From positions 1 through 64,000 of the forward strand of contig NZ_SZQL01000015.1 in the NCBI RefSeq assembly GCF_005233845.1: a DNA stretch of 64,000 bases, in the 5' to 3' direction. This DNA comes from Ilyomonas limi. Lineage in GTDB: Bacteria; Bacteroidota; Bacteroidia; Chitinophagales; Chitinophagaceae. The notes beneath the pieces were generated by a model, which was not told the origin of the DNA, made no database searches, and saw only the letters and a program-made list of their open reading frames with translations. Made by a program: the position numbers and the translations under genes. Positions 1 to 8,446 of the stretch are shown here, one piece after another (position 1 is the first letter of the stretch; each line of letters starts with the position of its first letter).

Positions 1-433
1 GAAGAGAGCCGTTTAGTGGATAAAATATTTAATAACCAAAAGCCGGCTATCTTTGGATACCAACACCAGCAAAAAAGTCAAACTGTTTTTCAAACTTTGT
101 CCAGTTTATAAGGGGTGGATACAACAGGACGAAGAACATCACAACTTTTCCGACATCCTATCCAAATCACTGCACAAAGATTACTCTTACCTAAGCAGCC
201 TGTTTTCAGAAGTAGAAGGCATTACCATTGAAAAATACATCATCAATCAAAAAATTGAGAAAGTAAAGGAACTTATCATCTATGATCAATTAAGCCTTAG
301 CGAAATTGCGTATAAATTAGGGTACAGTAGTGTTGCACATCTTTCCAATCAATTCAAAAAAGTAACAGGACTTACCCCAAGTCATTTCAAACAGGTAGGA
401 CAAAACAAACGTAAACCATTAGATAAAGTATAA
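1..433 (+). pseudogene. HMA-AraC family regulator, 5' part outside window and apparently frameshifted
   Basis: The 3' part (from the TTG at 53) encodes an AraC-type helix-turn-helix region closely matching the two intact HMA-AraC proteins at 18531 and 24911, with the shared motifs FSEVEG, EKY, KIEKVKEL, EIAYKLGYSS and QFKKVTGLTP. Bases 1-27, in a different frame, read ESRLVDKI, which matches the segment just before the DNA-binding part in the 18531 protein (QQIVDKI). Between VDKI and the KDYS motif there are 148 nt here against 84 nt in the 18531 copy, an excess of 64 nt that shifts the frame, and the TTG frame has a stop at 14-16. I infer that an insertion disconnected the sensor domain from the HTH domain. 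A shortened, HTH-only protein could still be made. The HMA domain itself lies left of the window. Confidence 0.55.
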
Positions 434-435
434 CT

Positions 436-1488
436 ATGAAAAAAATGCTTGCTTTCCTTTTATTTCTTTGCGCACTTTCATCTTGTTCTGAAAAGAAAAT
501 CCAAACTAAACATGACTTTGTTGTTGCACAAGGTCAGATGCCTAATATGGTAAAGGACAAAGACAATAACATCCATTTAGTGTATGGTAGTGGCGATAGT
601 ATACTCTATTGCTATTCATCGGATAATGCAGCCTCTTTTTCAAAGCCTGCTTTGGTTTCAGTGCTGCCACACGTATATACGTTTGCAACAAGAGGACCGC
701 AAATTGCAGCTACGGAAGGTGGGATAGTCATTACTGCCTGTACATCGTTAGGTAATATTTATTCCTTTTACAAAGAGAATGAAGGGGCGTGGGTACAGGG
801 TAAAAGAGTGAATGATGTAGATACCATTGCAAAAGAAGGACTTATGGCATTAAGTGCGGATGGTAATAATGCTTTTGCTGTATGGCTTGATGTAAGAGGC
901 AATAAGCGAAATAAAATTTATGGAGCAAAGTCAAGCGATGGTGGTAAAATCTGGTCAAAGAATGTAATGGTCTATACCTCTCCTGATACAACCGTTTGTG
1001 AGTGCTGCAAACCTTCTGTTGCTGTGAAAGGAAGCAATGTTTACGTAATGTTTAGGAACTGGCTACAAGGTAGCAGGGATTTGTACCTGGCTCAATCGTC
1101 GGATGGTAATCATTTTGATGTAGCAAAAAAATTAGGAATCGGCACCTGGAAGCTGAATGGCTGCCCGATGGATGGCGGCGGTTTAGCAGTTGATGAAAAA
1201 GGAATGGTACAAACGGTTTGGAGGAGAGAAAGCAAAGTGTATGCCGCAATGCCAAATTCAGTTGAAAAAGAGATTGGACAAGGAAGGGGATGCACACTGG
1301 AGACAGTAGATGGTAAAAACGTTTACGCCTGGACTGATAACGGAGACATTGTGATTATGAAACCTGGAGGACAAAGTGAAGTACTTGGTAAAGGAAGCTT
1401 GCCTGTCTTAAAGGCATTAGATAATCAGCATATTGCCTGTGTTTGGGAGAATGAGAAGCAGATACATGCGGCTATTGTTCAATTATAA
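436..1488 (+). CDS. BNR/Asp-box beta-propeller lipoprotein (sialidase-like fold)
   Basis: A 350-residue exported protein with a lipoprotein signal (MKKMLAFLLFLCALSSC, lipobox Cys about residue 17). Repeated SSD-x-G-x-x-(F/W) Asp-box-like motifs, for example SSDGGKIW near residue 165, indicate a BNR-repeat beta-propeller of the sialidase-like superfamily. A CECC cluster near residue 190 is unusual and could bind a metal. It starts 3 bp after the AraC-type gene, so the two are probably co-transcribed. The catalytic arginine triad of true sialidases cannot be recognised, so enzymatic activity is not claimed. Its position just upstream of copA suggests a surface or periplasmic role in metal handling, which is inference only. 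Confidence 0.7.
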   Translation: MKKMLAFLLFLCALSSCSEKKIQTKHDFVVAQGQMPNMVKDKDNNIHLVYGSGDSILYCYSSDNAASFSKPALVSVLPHVYTFATRGPQIAATEGGIVITACTSLGNIYSFYKENEGAWVQGKRVNDVDTIAKEGLMALSADGNNAFAVWLDVRGNKRNKIYGAKSSDGGKIWSKNVMVYTSPDTTVCECCKPSVAVKGSNVYVMFRNWLQGSRDLYLAQSSDGNHFDVAKKLGIGTWKLNGCPMDGGGLAVDEKGMVQTVWRRESKVYAAMPNSVEKEIGQGRGCTLETVDGKNVYAWTDNGDIVIMKPGGQSEVLGKGSLPVLKALDNQHIACVWENEKQIHAAIVQL

Positions 1489-1496
1489 TAAATTCA

Positions 1497-1559
1497 AAAA
1501 TCTTACAAATCTTATCCATAATTGTGTAACAGCCCGCCCAAAGGCTGGCAGTAGCTTTG
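1497..1559 (+). promoter_or_regulatory. copA promoter with candidate HMA-AraC operator
   Basis: The 17-mer ATAATTGTGTAACAGCC at 1518-1534 recurs exactly at 6275-6291 upstream of the HMA chaperone gene, and its first 12 bases recur with one change at 19134. In all three places the next TA-starting promoter-like box begins 17 bp after the motif; here it is TAGCTTTG at 1552-1559, a perfect TAnnTTTG box. A weaker second copy (1497-1513, 12 of 17 matches to 6254-6270) lies 21 bp upstream, i.e. two helical turns, as expected for tandem AraC-family sites. Assignment to the HMA-AraC proteins is inference. Confidence 0.5.
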
Positions 1560-1581
1560 TCATACCAAAAATAAATTGGAT

Positions 1582-4014
1582 ATGGCAACAGAAAATGATC
1601 ATGTAATATCCCTCCCTTTGGAGGGCGTGGAGAGCGAGCATTGTGCTTTAATCGTTGATAAGGGATTAAGCAAAGTTCCGGGCATTATTGCGCATAAAGT
1701 AGAACTTAATAATAACAGGGCAGTTATCAACACAAACGGCGATTTGGAAGTATTGCCCAATGCTGTTAAAACTATCCGTGACTTAGGCTACGATGTAGAT
1801 ACGGTAAAGAAAAGCTTTCCGGTGCTGAATATGTCTTGCGCTTCCTGTGCAAGCTCTTCACAAAGCATTTTGGAAAGCCAGCCGGGTGTAGTACATGTAG
1901 CTGTCAACTATGCCAATGCTACTGCCCAGGTTGAATATATTCCCACCATAACAGATCCTCAAAAATTGAGGACAGCGCTGCAAGGCATTGGCTATGACCT
2001 GATGATTGATGAAAGCGAAGAGGCTAAAGAGAGCTTGGAAGAATTGCACCGGAAAAAGTTTCAAACATTAAAGAAGAAAACTATTGGTTCTATACTGCTT
2101 TCCATCCCCGTTGTTGTTATCGGAATGTTTTTCATGAATATTCCTTTCGCTAATTACATAATGTGGGCTTTGGCAACACCGGTGGTGCTCATCTTTGGAA
2201 GGCAGTTCTTTATTAATGCCTGGAAACAAACAAAGCACCATTCTGCTAATATGGATACACTAGTAGCCTTAAGTACGGGAGTAGCTTATTTATTTAGTGT
2301 ATTCAATACTGTTTATCCTCAATATTGGCACAGTAAAGGGCTTCATGCGCATGTTTATTTTGAAGCTGCCTCCGTAGTGATTACCTTCATTCTGCTTGGA
2401 AAAATGTTGGAGGAAAGAGCCAAAGGTAACACCTCATCCGCCATTAAAAAGCTGATGGGCTTACAACCCAAAACGGTAACCGTTGTAAATCATGGAGGAC
2501 ACCAGATGGAGATGCCTATAGCCAATGTAAAAGTGGGTGACACCCTTTTGGTAAAGCCGGGAGAAAAAATAGCAGTGGATGGTACGGTAAGTTCAGGCAA
2601 TTCCTTTGTAGATGAAAGTATGATCAGCGGAGAGCCAATACCAGTAGAGAAGAAACAGGGTGAAAAAGTATTTGCAGGTACGATCAATCAGAAAGGCAGT
2701 TTCCAGTTTACAGCAGAAAAAGTAGGTGGAGATACTGTACTGGCACAAATTATCAAAATGGTTCAGGAAGCGCAGGGAAGCAGGGCACCTGTTCAAAAGC
2801 TGGTGGATAAAATTGCAGGCATCTTTGTTCCGGTAGTTATCCTGATTGCTGTTCTTAGTATGATAGTATGGGTTATATTGGGTGGTGATAATGGTTTTAC
2901 GCAGGGATTATTGGCAATGGTTACCGTATTAGTAATTGCTTGTCCGTGTGCTTTGGGGTTGGCAACACCTACCGCAATTATGGCTGGTGTAGGTAAAGGA
3001 GCAGAAAACGGCATTTTGATTAAGGATGCGGAAAGTTTGGAACTGGCTAAAAAGGTAAATGCAATCATTCTTGATAAAACAGGCACCATTACCGAAGGCA
3101 AACCGGTTGTAACAGATATTATATGGAAAGCCGAAGCTGGCGTTCCAGAATTAACTTCATTATTATATACTATTGAATCTCAGTCAGAACACCCGTTAGC
3201 AGAGGCTGTTACTCATTATTTTAAAGATAAAAACGTTCAGAAAGTAGCACTGGACCATTTTGAAAGTATTACCGGTGCCGGTATATCAGTTATGTATAAT
3301 GGCAACAGCTATTATGTGGGTAGTTATAAAATGATGCAGGAAAAGAGAATGCACATTGCGCCAAAATTGCAAATAAAAGCTGATGAGTGGCTGCGGGAAG
3401 CCAAAACAGTTATCTTTCTGGCAGACCATACCACCGCTTTGGCAGCTATAGCCATTGCAGATAAGGTAAAAGAAACCTCTGTAAATGCGGTCAAGAGCTT
3501 ACAACAATCTGGTATTGAGGTGTACATGTTAACAGGAGATAATGAGGCAACTGCAAAAGCTATTGCAGCCCAGCTAGGCATAAAACATTACAAGGCAGAA
3601 GTACTGCCGGCACATAAAGCCGACTTTGTAAAGGAATTACAGCAACAGGGTAAAGTAGTGGCAATGGTAGGTGATGGCATTAACGACAGTAATGCCCTCG
3701 CACAGGCAGACGTAAGTATAGCAATGGGAAGAGGTAGTGACATAGCAATGGATGTGGCGAAGATGACCATTATTTCATCAGATCTTGCTAAAATTCCGCA
3801 GGCAATTCAGCTATCTAAATATACAGTTACCGCTATCAGACAAAACCTGTTCTGGGCTTTTATCTACAATCTTATAGGTATTCCCATTGCAGCAGGTATT
3901 TTATTTCCGATAAACGGTTTTCTGTTAAACCCGATGATCGCTGGGGCTGCAATGGCATTAAGCTCTGTGAGTGTCGTGAGCAATAGTTTGCGGTTAAGGT
4001 CCAAACACCTTTAA
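1582..4014 (+). CDS. copA: Cu+-exporting P1B-type ATPase (CPC type)
   Basis: About 810 residues with the full P1B ATPase layout. Two N-terminal HMA-like domains come first: the first (about residues 5-65) has lost its CxxC and keeps only a single Cys in EHCAL, while the second has C86-A-S-C89. Then follow the membrane helices, an actuator domain with SGEPIPVEK, the transmembrane metal motif C454-P-C456, the phosphorylation motif D498-KTGT and the hinge GDGIND. The CPC motif and closing helices fit the Cu+/Ag+ class exporting from the cytoplasm. ATG 1582 is preferred over the in-frame TTG at 1576. The upstream candidate operator suggests copper induction through an HMA-AraC protein. Substrate specificity is inferred from family knowledge. 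Confidence 0.93.
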   Translation: MATENDHVISLPLEGVESEHCALIVDKGLSKVPGIIAHKVELNNNRAVINTNGDLEVLPNAVKTIRDLGYDVDTVKKSFPVLNMSCASCASSSQSILESQPGVVHVAVNYANATAQVEYIPTITDPQKLRTALQGIGYDLMIDESEEAKESLEELHRKKFQTLKKKTIGSILLSIPVVVIGMFFMNIPFANYIMWALATPVVLIFGRQFFINAWKQTKHHSANMDTLVALSTGVAYLFSVFNTVYPQYWHSKGLHAHVYFEAASVVITFILLGKMLEERAKGNTSSAIKKLMGLQPKTVTVVNHGGHQMEMPIANVKVGDTLLVKPGEKIAVDGTVSSGNSFVDESMISGEPIPVEKKQGEKVFAGTINQKGSFQFTAEKVGGDTVLAQIIKMVQEAQGSRAPVQKLVDKIAGIFVPVVILIAVLSMIVWVILGGDNGFTQGLLAMVTVLVIACPCALGLATPTAIMAGVGKGAENGILIKDAESLELAKKVNAIILDKTGTITEGKPVVTDIIWKAEAGVPELTSLLYTIESQSEHPLAEAVTHYFKDKNVQKVALDHFESITGAGISVMYNGNSYYVGSYKMMQEKRMHIAPKLQIKADEWLREAKTVIFLADHTTALAAIAIADKVKETSVNAVKSLQQSGIEVYMLTGDNEATAKAIAAQLGIKHYKAEVLPAHKADFVKELQQQGKVVAMVGDGINDSNALAQADVSIAMGRGSDIAMDVAKMTIISSDLAKIPQAIQLSKYTVTAIRQNLFWAFIYNLIGIPIAAGILFPINGFLLNPMIAGAAMALSSVSVVSNSLRLRSKHL

Positions 4015-4149
4015 CTCAAAATAAGCTATTTCTTGAACCTACCAGTTGCAATCAGGTGAGGCAACTAAATCTTTTCTATCACGTATATTCTTTGAGTATT
4101 GTTCAAATCAATTGAATTAGGGTTGGATACATAATACCCACAAGACTCT

Positions 4150-5325
4150 ATGAATAAAATATTCCGTAAAGCAGCAGCACATTATCCATTAAAAACATCA
4201 AGCGCTGACTGGGAAAAGATTTCCAATGTCCTCAAAGATGAAAGAAGGAGGAACAATAAACTTATATGGCTATTGCTGCTATTACCATTCATCCTAATAT
4301 GTACAAGAGTTGTGGATCCTATTAAAAACAATAGCAATTTGGCAGAAGAAACTCAAAACAAAAAGAATTTCAAAGTAAATAAAACAGCAAAGATTCTCAG
4401 TAAAGAAGCTACCAAAATTATTGGAAGTGCCGGCATAACCAACGCCGGTAACGAATTTGCTGTTAAGGATATAAAACACAATCAAGGAAAGCAAAGCTCT
4501 ACCTTAGAGAGTTTAAATGAAAGGACAGAATCCTTTAATACAAGTATTATAATTGATAAGCAAGAATTTATTTCAAATGAAGAGTTACAAAAAGACAACA
4601 AAACAAGCTTTGTTCGCGATTCAATAGTGAATACTTCTGTTATAGCAGATAGTAAGCGTATTTCAATAGATAGTCTGGAAAACAACAGTATTCTATATGT
4701 AAAGAACAATGTTGTAAAGCCAAAGGACGAAAAGCATAGGGATTTCAGTATAGGCATTGCTGCAGGACCTGATTTTAGCACTGTGAAATTTCAAAAGATT
4801 AGAAATATAGGCTACACCTTTGGACTGATTACAGCGTATAGGTTTGCGAAACACTTATCCGTAGAAAGCGGGTTGAACTTTGTTAAGAAGAACTATTACA
4901 GTACAGGTGAGTATTTTAACAAGGCGGGAACTGGTATTTCAAATGATGAAAAAATTATTAAACTCAATGGTGCTTGTACTATGTTGGAAGTTCCTTTGAA
5001 CATTAAATACGATTTTGATCAACGTAAAAAGGGAAACTTTTTTGCTGTTGCAGGATTATCTTCCTACTTGATGAAAAAAGAAAAATACAATTATGTAGCT
5101 GACCATCAAAGCAATCTACATAGTGAAAATAAAGCTTACGGGAACCCTGGAAATGATTTGTTTTCTGTTTTAAATATTAGTGGAGGTTACGAGCTAAAGT
5201 TGAACAATGCCAACCATTTAAGAATTGAACCTTATTTTAAAGTTCCGTTAGGTGGTATGGGCATCGGAAGTATGCCAATTATGAGAACAGGAGTGACTTT
5301 AGGCGTTACCCGAACACTGCACTAA
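4150..5325 (+). CDS. Membrane-anchored outer-membrane beta-barrel-type protein, function unknown
   Basis: A 391-residue protein. It opens with a short cytoplasmic segment (about 37 residues, WEKISNVLKDERRR), one hydrophobic helix at about residues 39-57, and a low-complexity Asn/Lys/Ser-rich linker to about residue 195. The C-terminal 190 residues are beta-rich with alternating aromatic positions (FSIGIAAGPDF, LSVESGLNF, RIEPYFKVPLGGMGIGS) as in PorT/OmpW-like barrels of Bacteroidota. This inner-membrane helix plus barrel-like domain is seen in proteins linked to cell-surface signalling, but no sigma factor gene is adjacent. It stands alone: 135 bp after copA and 182 bp before the methyltransferase, with no visible terminator on either side. 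Confidence 0.6.
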   Translation: MNKIFRKAAAHYPLKTSSADWEKISNVLKDERRRNNKLIWLLLLLPFILICTRVVDPIKNNSNLAEETQNKKNFKVNKTAKILSKEATKIIGSAGITNAGNEFAVKDIKHNQGKQSSTLESLNERTESFNTSIIIDKQEFISNEELQKDNKTSFVRDSIVNTSVIADSKRISIDSLENNSILYVKNNVVKPKDEKHRDFSIGIAAGPDFSTVKFQKIRNIGYTFGLITAYRFAKHLSVESGLNFVKKNYYSTGEYFNKAGTGISNDEKIIKLNGACTMLEVPLNIKYDFDQRKKGNFFAVAGLSSYLMKKEKYNYVADHQSNLHSENKAYGNPGNDLFSVLNISGGYELKLNNANHLRIEPYFKVPLGGMGIGSMPIMRTGVTLGVTRTLH

Positions 5326-5507
5326 CTTCTTATTTGAATTTTGAACATATTCCTTTAGTCAGCATATAAAATTTGCTCCGGTAATCGCTACTGAAATGCC
5401 AAAAGGATATAGAACTGAAGCTTCAATAATTTATGAATGGTAAGCCATTCTGAAAAATTTCATCCGCTTTGCTATTAGTTACAACATCAATTAGCTGAAC
5501 GATACTA

Positions 5508-6161
5508 ATGAAAACCTCATCCTACATTCCTGCATTACGCTATCATTGGCTAACTGGATTTTACGACTTTCTTTTAGGTATCACGTTTCCGGAGAAGAAA
5601 ATAAAACAAGCGCTAATTGAGCAATTAAACTTAACTGGAAATGAAACAATCCTTGATTTTGGATGCGGTACTGCTACGCTTTCTATTATGATAAAGAAGA
5701 ATTTTCCTAGTGTAAGGATTATTGCAATTGATGTAGATGATAAAGTCTTATCATTAGCAGAAGAAAAAATAAAACAAGCTGGTGAAATTATAGAACTGAA
5801 GAAATACGATGGCGAGGACTTACCATTTAATGCCTGCCATTGTTTTGACAAGATTGTATCTTCTTTGGTATTTCACCACATATCTACAATGCGGAAAAGA
5901 ATAATTTTGGGTCAACTGCCTAAACTTCTAAAACCAAAAGGCGAGTTTCACATAGCGGATTTTGGAAAAGCCAGTTCTCTATATACCAAATTGGCATTTG
6001 CAATATTCCGCAGGTTTGACGGAGAAGAAAACACAAGGGTAAATGCACTTGGGTTATTACCTGAATTTATTAAGGAAGGAGGTTTCCAGGAAGTTAAAAT
6101 AACACAAAGCTTTGGTACTGCCTATGGCACAGTTTATTTAATAAAGTCTTTTAATATATAA
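5508..6161 (+). CDS. Class I SAM-dependent methyltransferase
   Basis: A 217-residue cytosolic protein with the Rossmann-like methyltransferase signature: motif I LDFGCGTATLS at about residues 46-56, the acidic end of strand 2 (IAIDVD), and motif IV-like KIVSSLVFHHI around residue 123. The arrangement resembles the UbiE/Methyltransf_11 group. The substrate cannot be read from sequence. Methyltransferases are found in other metal or metalloid islands, but there is no arsenic gene nearby and the Cys residues typical of ArsM were not recognised, so a specific detoxification role is not claimed. Confidence 0.8.
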   Translation: MKTSSYIPALRYHWLTGFYDFLLGITFPEKKIKQALIEQLNLTGNETILDFGCGTATLSIMIKKNFPSVRIIAIDVDDKVLSLAEEKIKQAGEIIELKKYDGEDLPFNACHCFDKIVSSLVFHHISTMRKRIILGQLPKLLKPKGEFHIADFGKASSLYTKLAFAIFRRFDGEENTRVNALGLLPEFIKEGGFQEVKITQSFGTAYGTVYLIKSFNI

Positions 6162-6253
6162 AACATTTGAAAGCAATGAAAGGACTGATCTTAGAGTACG
6201 GTGAATACCTGTCTCCTTATAGAAAGGGTAGCTCAAGATATTACAACAAACCC

Positions 6254-6321
6254 AAAATTGTATAAATCAAATCAATAATTGTGTAACAGCCACCTTGCGC
6301 ACTCAACTTAATTTTACGTTG
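6254..6321 (+). promoter_or_regulatory. Promoter of the HMA chaperone gene with tandem candidate operators
   Basis: Two related copies lie 21 bp apart: AAAATTGTATAAATCAA at 6254-6270 and ATAATTGTGTAACAGCC at 6275-6291. The second is identical to the copA site over 17 bp. A TAATTTTA box (a TAnnTTTG variant) begins at 6309, exactly 17 bp after the motif, as at copA. The ATG lies 50 bp after the motif here and 48 bp after it at copA. The matched geometry in two metal genes argues for a shared transcription factor. Confidence 0.5.
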
Positions 6322-6340
6322 TAAATATAAATAAACAGCT

Positions 6341-6553
6341 ATGAAAACGATAGAATTAAAGACAAACATTATGTGTGGCGCTTGTATAGCAAAAGTTACT
6401 TCTGCATTAAATGAAACAGTAGGTCAGGGCAATTGGAAAGTAGATACACAAAATCCCAAAAAAGTACTATCTGTAGCTACGGAAACCCTTAACGAAGAAG
6501 ATGTTATTAATACGGTAGCCAAGGCTGGTTACAAAGCTGAAAAACTATCCTAA
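6341..6553 (+). CDS. Small cytosolic HMA-domain metallochaperone (CopZ-like)
   Basis: A 70-residue single-domain protein with no signal peptide. The HMA motif is M-C-G-A-C near residue 11 (C12xxC15), followed by the usual betaalphabeta-betaalphabeta pattern (VLSVATETLNEEDVINTVAKAGYKAEKL). Such proteins carry Cu+ in the cytosol to a CopA ATPase or to a sensor. It is monocistronic: the shared candidate operator lies upstream and a strong hairpin terminator directly downstream. The shared 17-bp motif with copA supports joint control. Whether it serves the CPC ATPase, the CPH ATPase or the HMA-AraC regulators is unknown. Confidence 0.85.
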   Translation: MKTIELKTNIMCGACIAKVTSALNETVGQGNWKVDTQNPKKVLSVATETLNEEDVINTVAKAGYKAEKLS

Positions 6554-6570
6554 ACAAAGTGTTATAAAGT

Positions 6571-6600
6571 CGGGCAAGGTTTTTGCCCGGCTTGTTATTT
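6571..6600 (+). terminator. Rho-independent terminator after the HMA chaperone gene
   Basis: The perfect stem CGGGCAA (6571-6577) / TTGCCCG (6583-6589) encloses a 5-nt loop and is followed by a T-rich stretch (CTTGTTATTTT). Confidence 0.8.
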
Positions 6601-6715
6601 TACAAATAGTTCTAATTTTGTTAGAAACTTAGCAAGATTAAATTTCGTAGCTTATTGTAGTTATAAAGTGTCTGTTTAAGAAAAAGTGTAATTTAAAGAG
6701 TACTATCCAAATTTT

Positions 6716-7189
6716 TTGAAAAAGAATAGTTCCATACAATTAAAAGCAGTTTTCCTCCTTACCGTATTCGCGTTGAACATGGTGGTGGGGTTTGCTTGTG
6801 CCATAGGCATCGATATGGGCTTTAACTCACATCATCACCAAGATGATGAATCAATACAGACTACTGAGCACGTTCATGCTGATGGTAGTAAACATCTTCA
6901 TCATAATCAGCCTGTTTCACATCATCATGACGAAGCAAACAACCAAACCTCCAAAGATGACAATAATTGCTGCAAGGATAAAGTAACGAAACTTGCACAA
7001 CTTGACAAATCGGTTCCACAAGCTTATAGCGGTATTCATCCGGTATTCTTTACAGCCTTAGTTTCTACTTTTTATAATATTGAAATTCTTCCTTCTACTG
7101 GTATTACCAACGACATTAAACAATTTGTCCGAAGTTACCATCCTCCCATACCAGACATTCGCATAGCTATCCAATCCTTCCAGATATGA
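6716..7189 (+). CDS. His-rich exported protein with CC and PP motifs, function unknown
   Basis: A 157-residue protein with a hydrophobic N-terminal signal/anchor (residues 9-30). It then has a histidine-rich stretch (HHHHQDD, HVHADGSKHLHH, HHHD) at about residues 38-80, a CC pair near residue 90 and a C-terminal HPPIP motif. The layout recalls the small HYC_CC_PP-type proteins and the protein at 44541, which likewise combines an N-terminal hydrophobic segment, a CC motif and a late PP. The histidines are plausible metal ligands. The start used is TTG (6716); no ATG lies near. Probably periplasmic or membrane-bound metal binding, by inference. Confidence 0.6.
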   Translation: MKKNSSIQLKAVFLLTVFALNMVVGFACAIGIDMGFNSHHHQDDESIQTTEHVHADGSKHLHHNQPVSHHHDEANNQTSKDDNNCCKDKVTKLAQLDKSVPQAYSGIHPVFFTALVSTFYNIEILPSTGITNDIKQFVRSYHPPIPDIRIAIQSFQI

Positions 7190-7191
7190 TT

Positions 7192-7259
7192 TGATTTAAT
7201 GTTATTTCTGTCTGCATGGCATTCCCATGTATGTAATTATTTTCTATAACATTAAATCA
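7192..7259 (+). repeat. Long inverted repeat forming a leader hairpin before the DUF3347 gene
   Basis: TGATTTAATGTTAT (7192-7205) and ATAACATTAAATCA (7246-7259) are perfect 14-bp complements separated by 40 bases. An inner CATGG/CCATG hairpin lies inside the loop. The outer stem ends 7 bases before the GTG start at 7267, so it may affect translation of that gene or end transcription from the gene before it. There is no T-tract typical of a simple terminator. Confidence 0.45.
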
Positions 7260-7266
7260 TTTTAAA

Positions 7267-7749
7267 GTGAACAAGTTATTTCTTATAGCTGCCGTTTTTG
7301 TATTGGCAGTTACCCAAAATAGTTTTGCTCAGGATAGTGCAAAACAGTCTCAATCTTCTCAATTACTTTCTCTCTATTACAATATTAAAAATGCTTTGGT
7401 AACAGATGATGCTAATGCTGCTTCATTGAGTGCACAGGAGTTTATAAAAGCCTTAAACAGTACTGATTCCAAAGCTATTTCCGAAAGCAATATTTCTGCT
7501 CTGTTAAAAGATGCAAATAGCATTGCAGAGACTAAAGATATTAAACATCAGCGTGAACATTTCACCGGTTTGTCTTCCAATATGGTAGCCGCTGTTAAAG
7601 CTGGCAAGCTTACTGATCAGCCTGTTTATCAAGCCTATTGCCCTATGAAGAAGGCTTATTGGCTTAGCAAAGACAAAACAATTAAAAATCCCTATTTCGG
7701 TAGCGCCATGCTTACCTGTGGCAAAGTCGTTGAAACAATCAATCAGTAA
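7267..7749 (+). CDS. Exported DUF3347 protein
   Basis: A 160-residue protein with a signal peptide ending near SFAQ/D (residues 1-22). The rest is a DUF3347 domain: an alpha-helical region with the DIKHQREHF segment, then the signature CPMKKAYWLS...IKNPYFGSAMLTCG with paired Cys at both ends. The domain occurs alone or attached to CusB-like adaptors in Bacteroidota and is thought to bind metal in the periplasm. The start codon is GTG. It shares its domain with the next gene, which has a lipoprotein signal instead, so the pair probably provides soluble and anchored versions. The structured leader upstream is listed separately. Confidence 0.8.
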   Translation: MNKLFLIAAVFVLAVTQNSFAQDSAKQSQSSQLLSLYYNIKNALVTDDANAASLSAQEFIKALNSTDSKAISESNISALLKDANSIAETKDIKHQREHFTGLSSNMVAAVKAGKLTDQPVYQAYCPMKKAYWLSKDKTIKNPYFGSAMLTCGKVVETINQ

Positions 7750-7831
7750 TCATTTTCTATTGTAGCAGCCAGGAATTTATATGTTCCTGACTGTATTGCA
7801 TCAACCATTTCACTAATTATTCAAAAAGTAT

Positions 7832-8443
7832 ATGAAAAATTTATTTATCGTGAGTACAGCTATAGCGGTAATAGCTTTTGCTGCCTGCAACAGCGGAAAT
7901 AATCCATCAACCGATAATAGTAATAGTACTGCAGATACTTCCCAATCAACAATGCCTGCTGCATCAAACGAAACAAGCGGGCAAGCGAGCAATACGCAAA
8001 CAAACAATGCAGCATCAATCAAGGAAATTGTTACGGGCTACCTGCAATTAAAAAATGCGTTAGCAAATGACGATAGCAAAGAAGCGGCGAATGGCGGTAA
8101 AGCAGTAGTGGCTGCCATGCAAAAGTTTGACAAATCTTCTCTTACTGCTGAACAAAAGAAAGATTATGAAGACATGGAAAGTGCGATGAAAGAAAATGCA
8201 GAGCATATTGGTGAAAATGCAGGTAAGATAGATCATCAGCGTGAGCATTTTGATATGTTAAGCCAGGATTTGTATGATATGGTAAAAGAGTATGGTGCAG
8301 GTCAAAGCCTGTATAAAGACTTTTGCCCTATGTACAATGATAATAAAGGCGCATTCTGGTTAAGTGAAACAAAAGAAATTAAAAATCCATATCTCGGAAA
8401 GAAAATGCCAACCTGTGGCGAAGTAAAAGAAGAAATGAAATAA
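7832..8443 (+). CDS. DUF3347 lipoprotein
   Basis: A 203-residue lipoprotein (lipobox FAAC, Cys about residue 19) with a Ser/Thr/Asn-rich linker to about residue 60. A DUF3347 domain follows, with KIDHQREHF and the end motif CPMYNDNKGAFWLS...NPYLGKKMPTCG. It is a paralogue of the preceding protein. It is followed after 3 bp by the haem-binding domain gene, which makes an operon likely. Role inferred: metal binding at the outer face of a membrane as part of the copper response. Confidence 0.83.
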   Translation: MKNLFIVSTAIAVIAFAACNSGNNPSTDNSNSTADTSQSTMPAASNETSGQASNTQTNNAASIKEIVTGYLQLKNALANDDSKEAANGGKAVVAAMQKFDKSSLTAEQKKDYEDMESAMKENAEHIGENAGKIDHQREHFDMLSQDLYDMVKEYGAGQSLYKDFCPMYNDNKGAFWLSETKEIKNPYLGKKMPTCGEVKEEMK

Positions 8444-8446
8444 GCC

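Noticed and set aside
436-1488. True sialidase activity for the BNR protein
   Set aside because: Only Asp-box propeller repeats are visible; the catalytic arginines could not be identified.
6176-6265. Possible 29-residue small protein ending in the operator-like repeat
   Set aside because: No conservation evidence, no signal or domain, and its 3' end coincides with the candidate operator.
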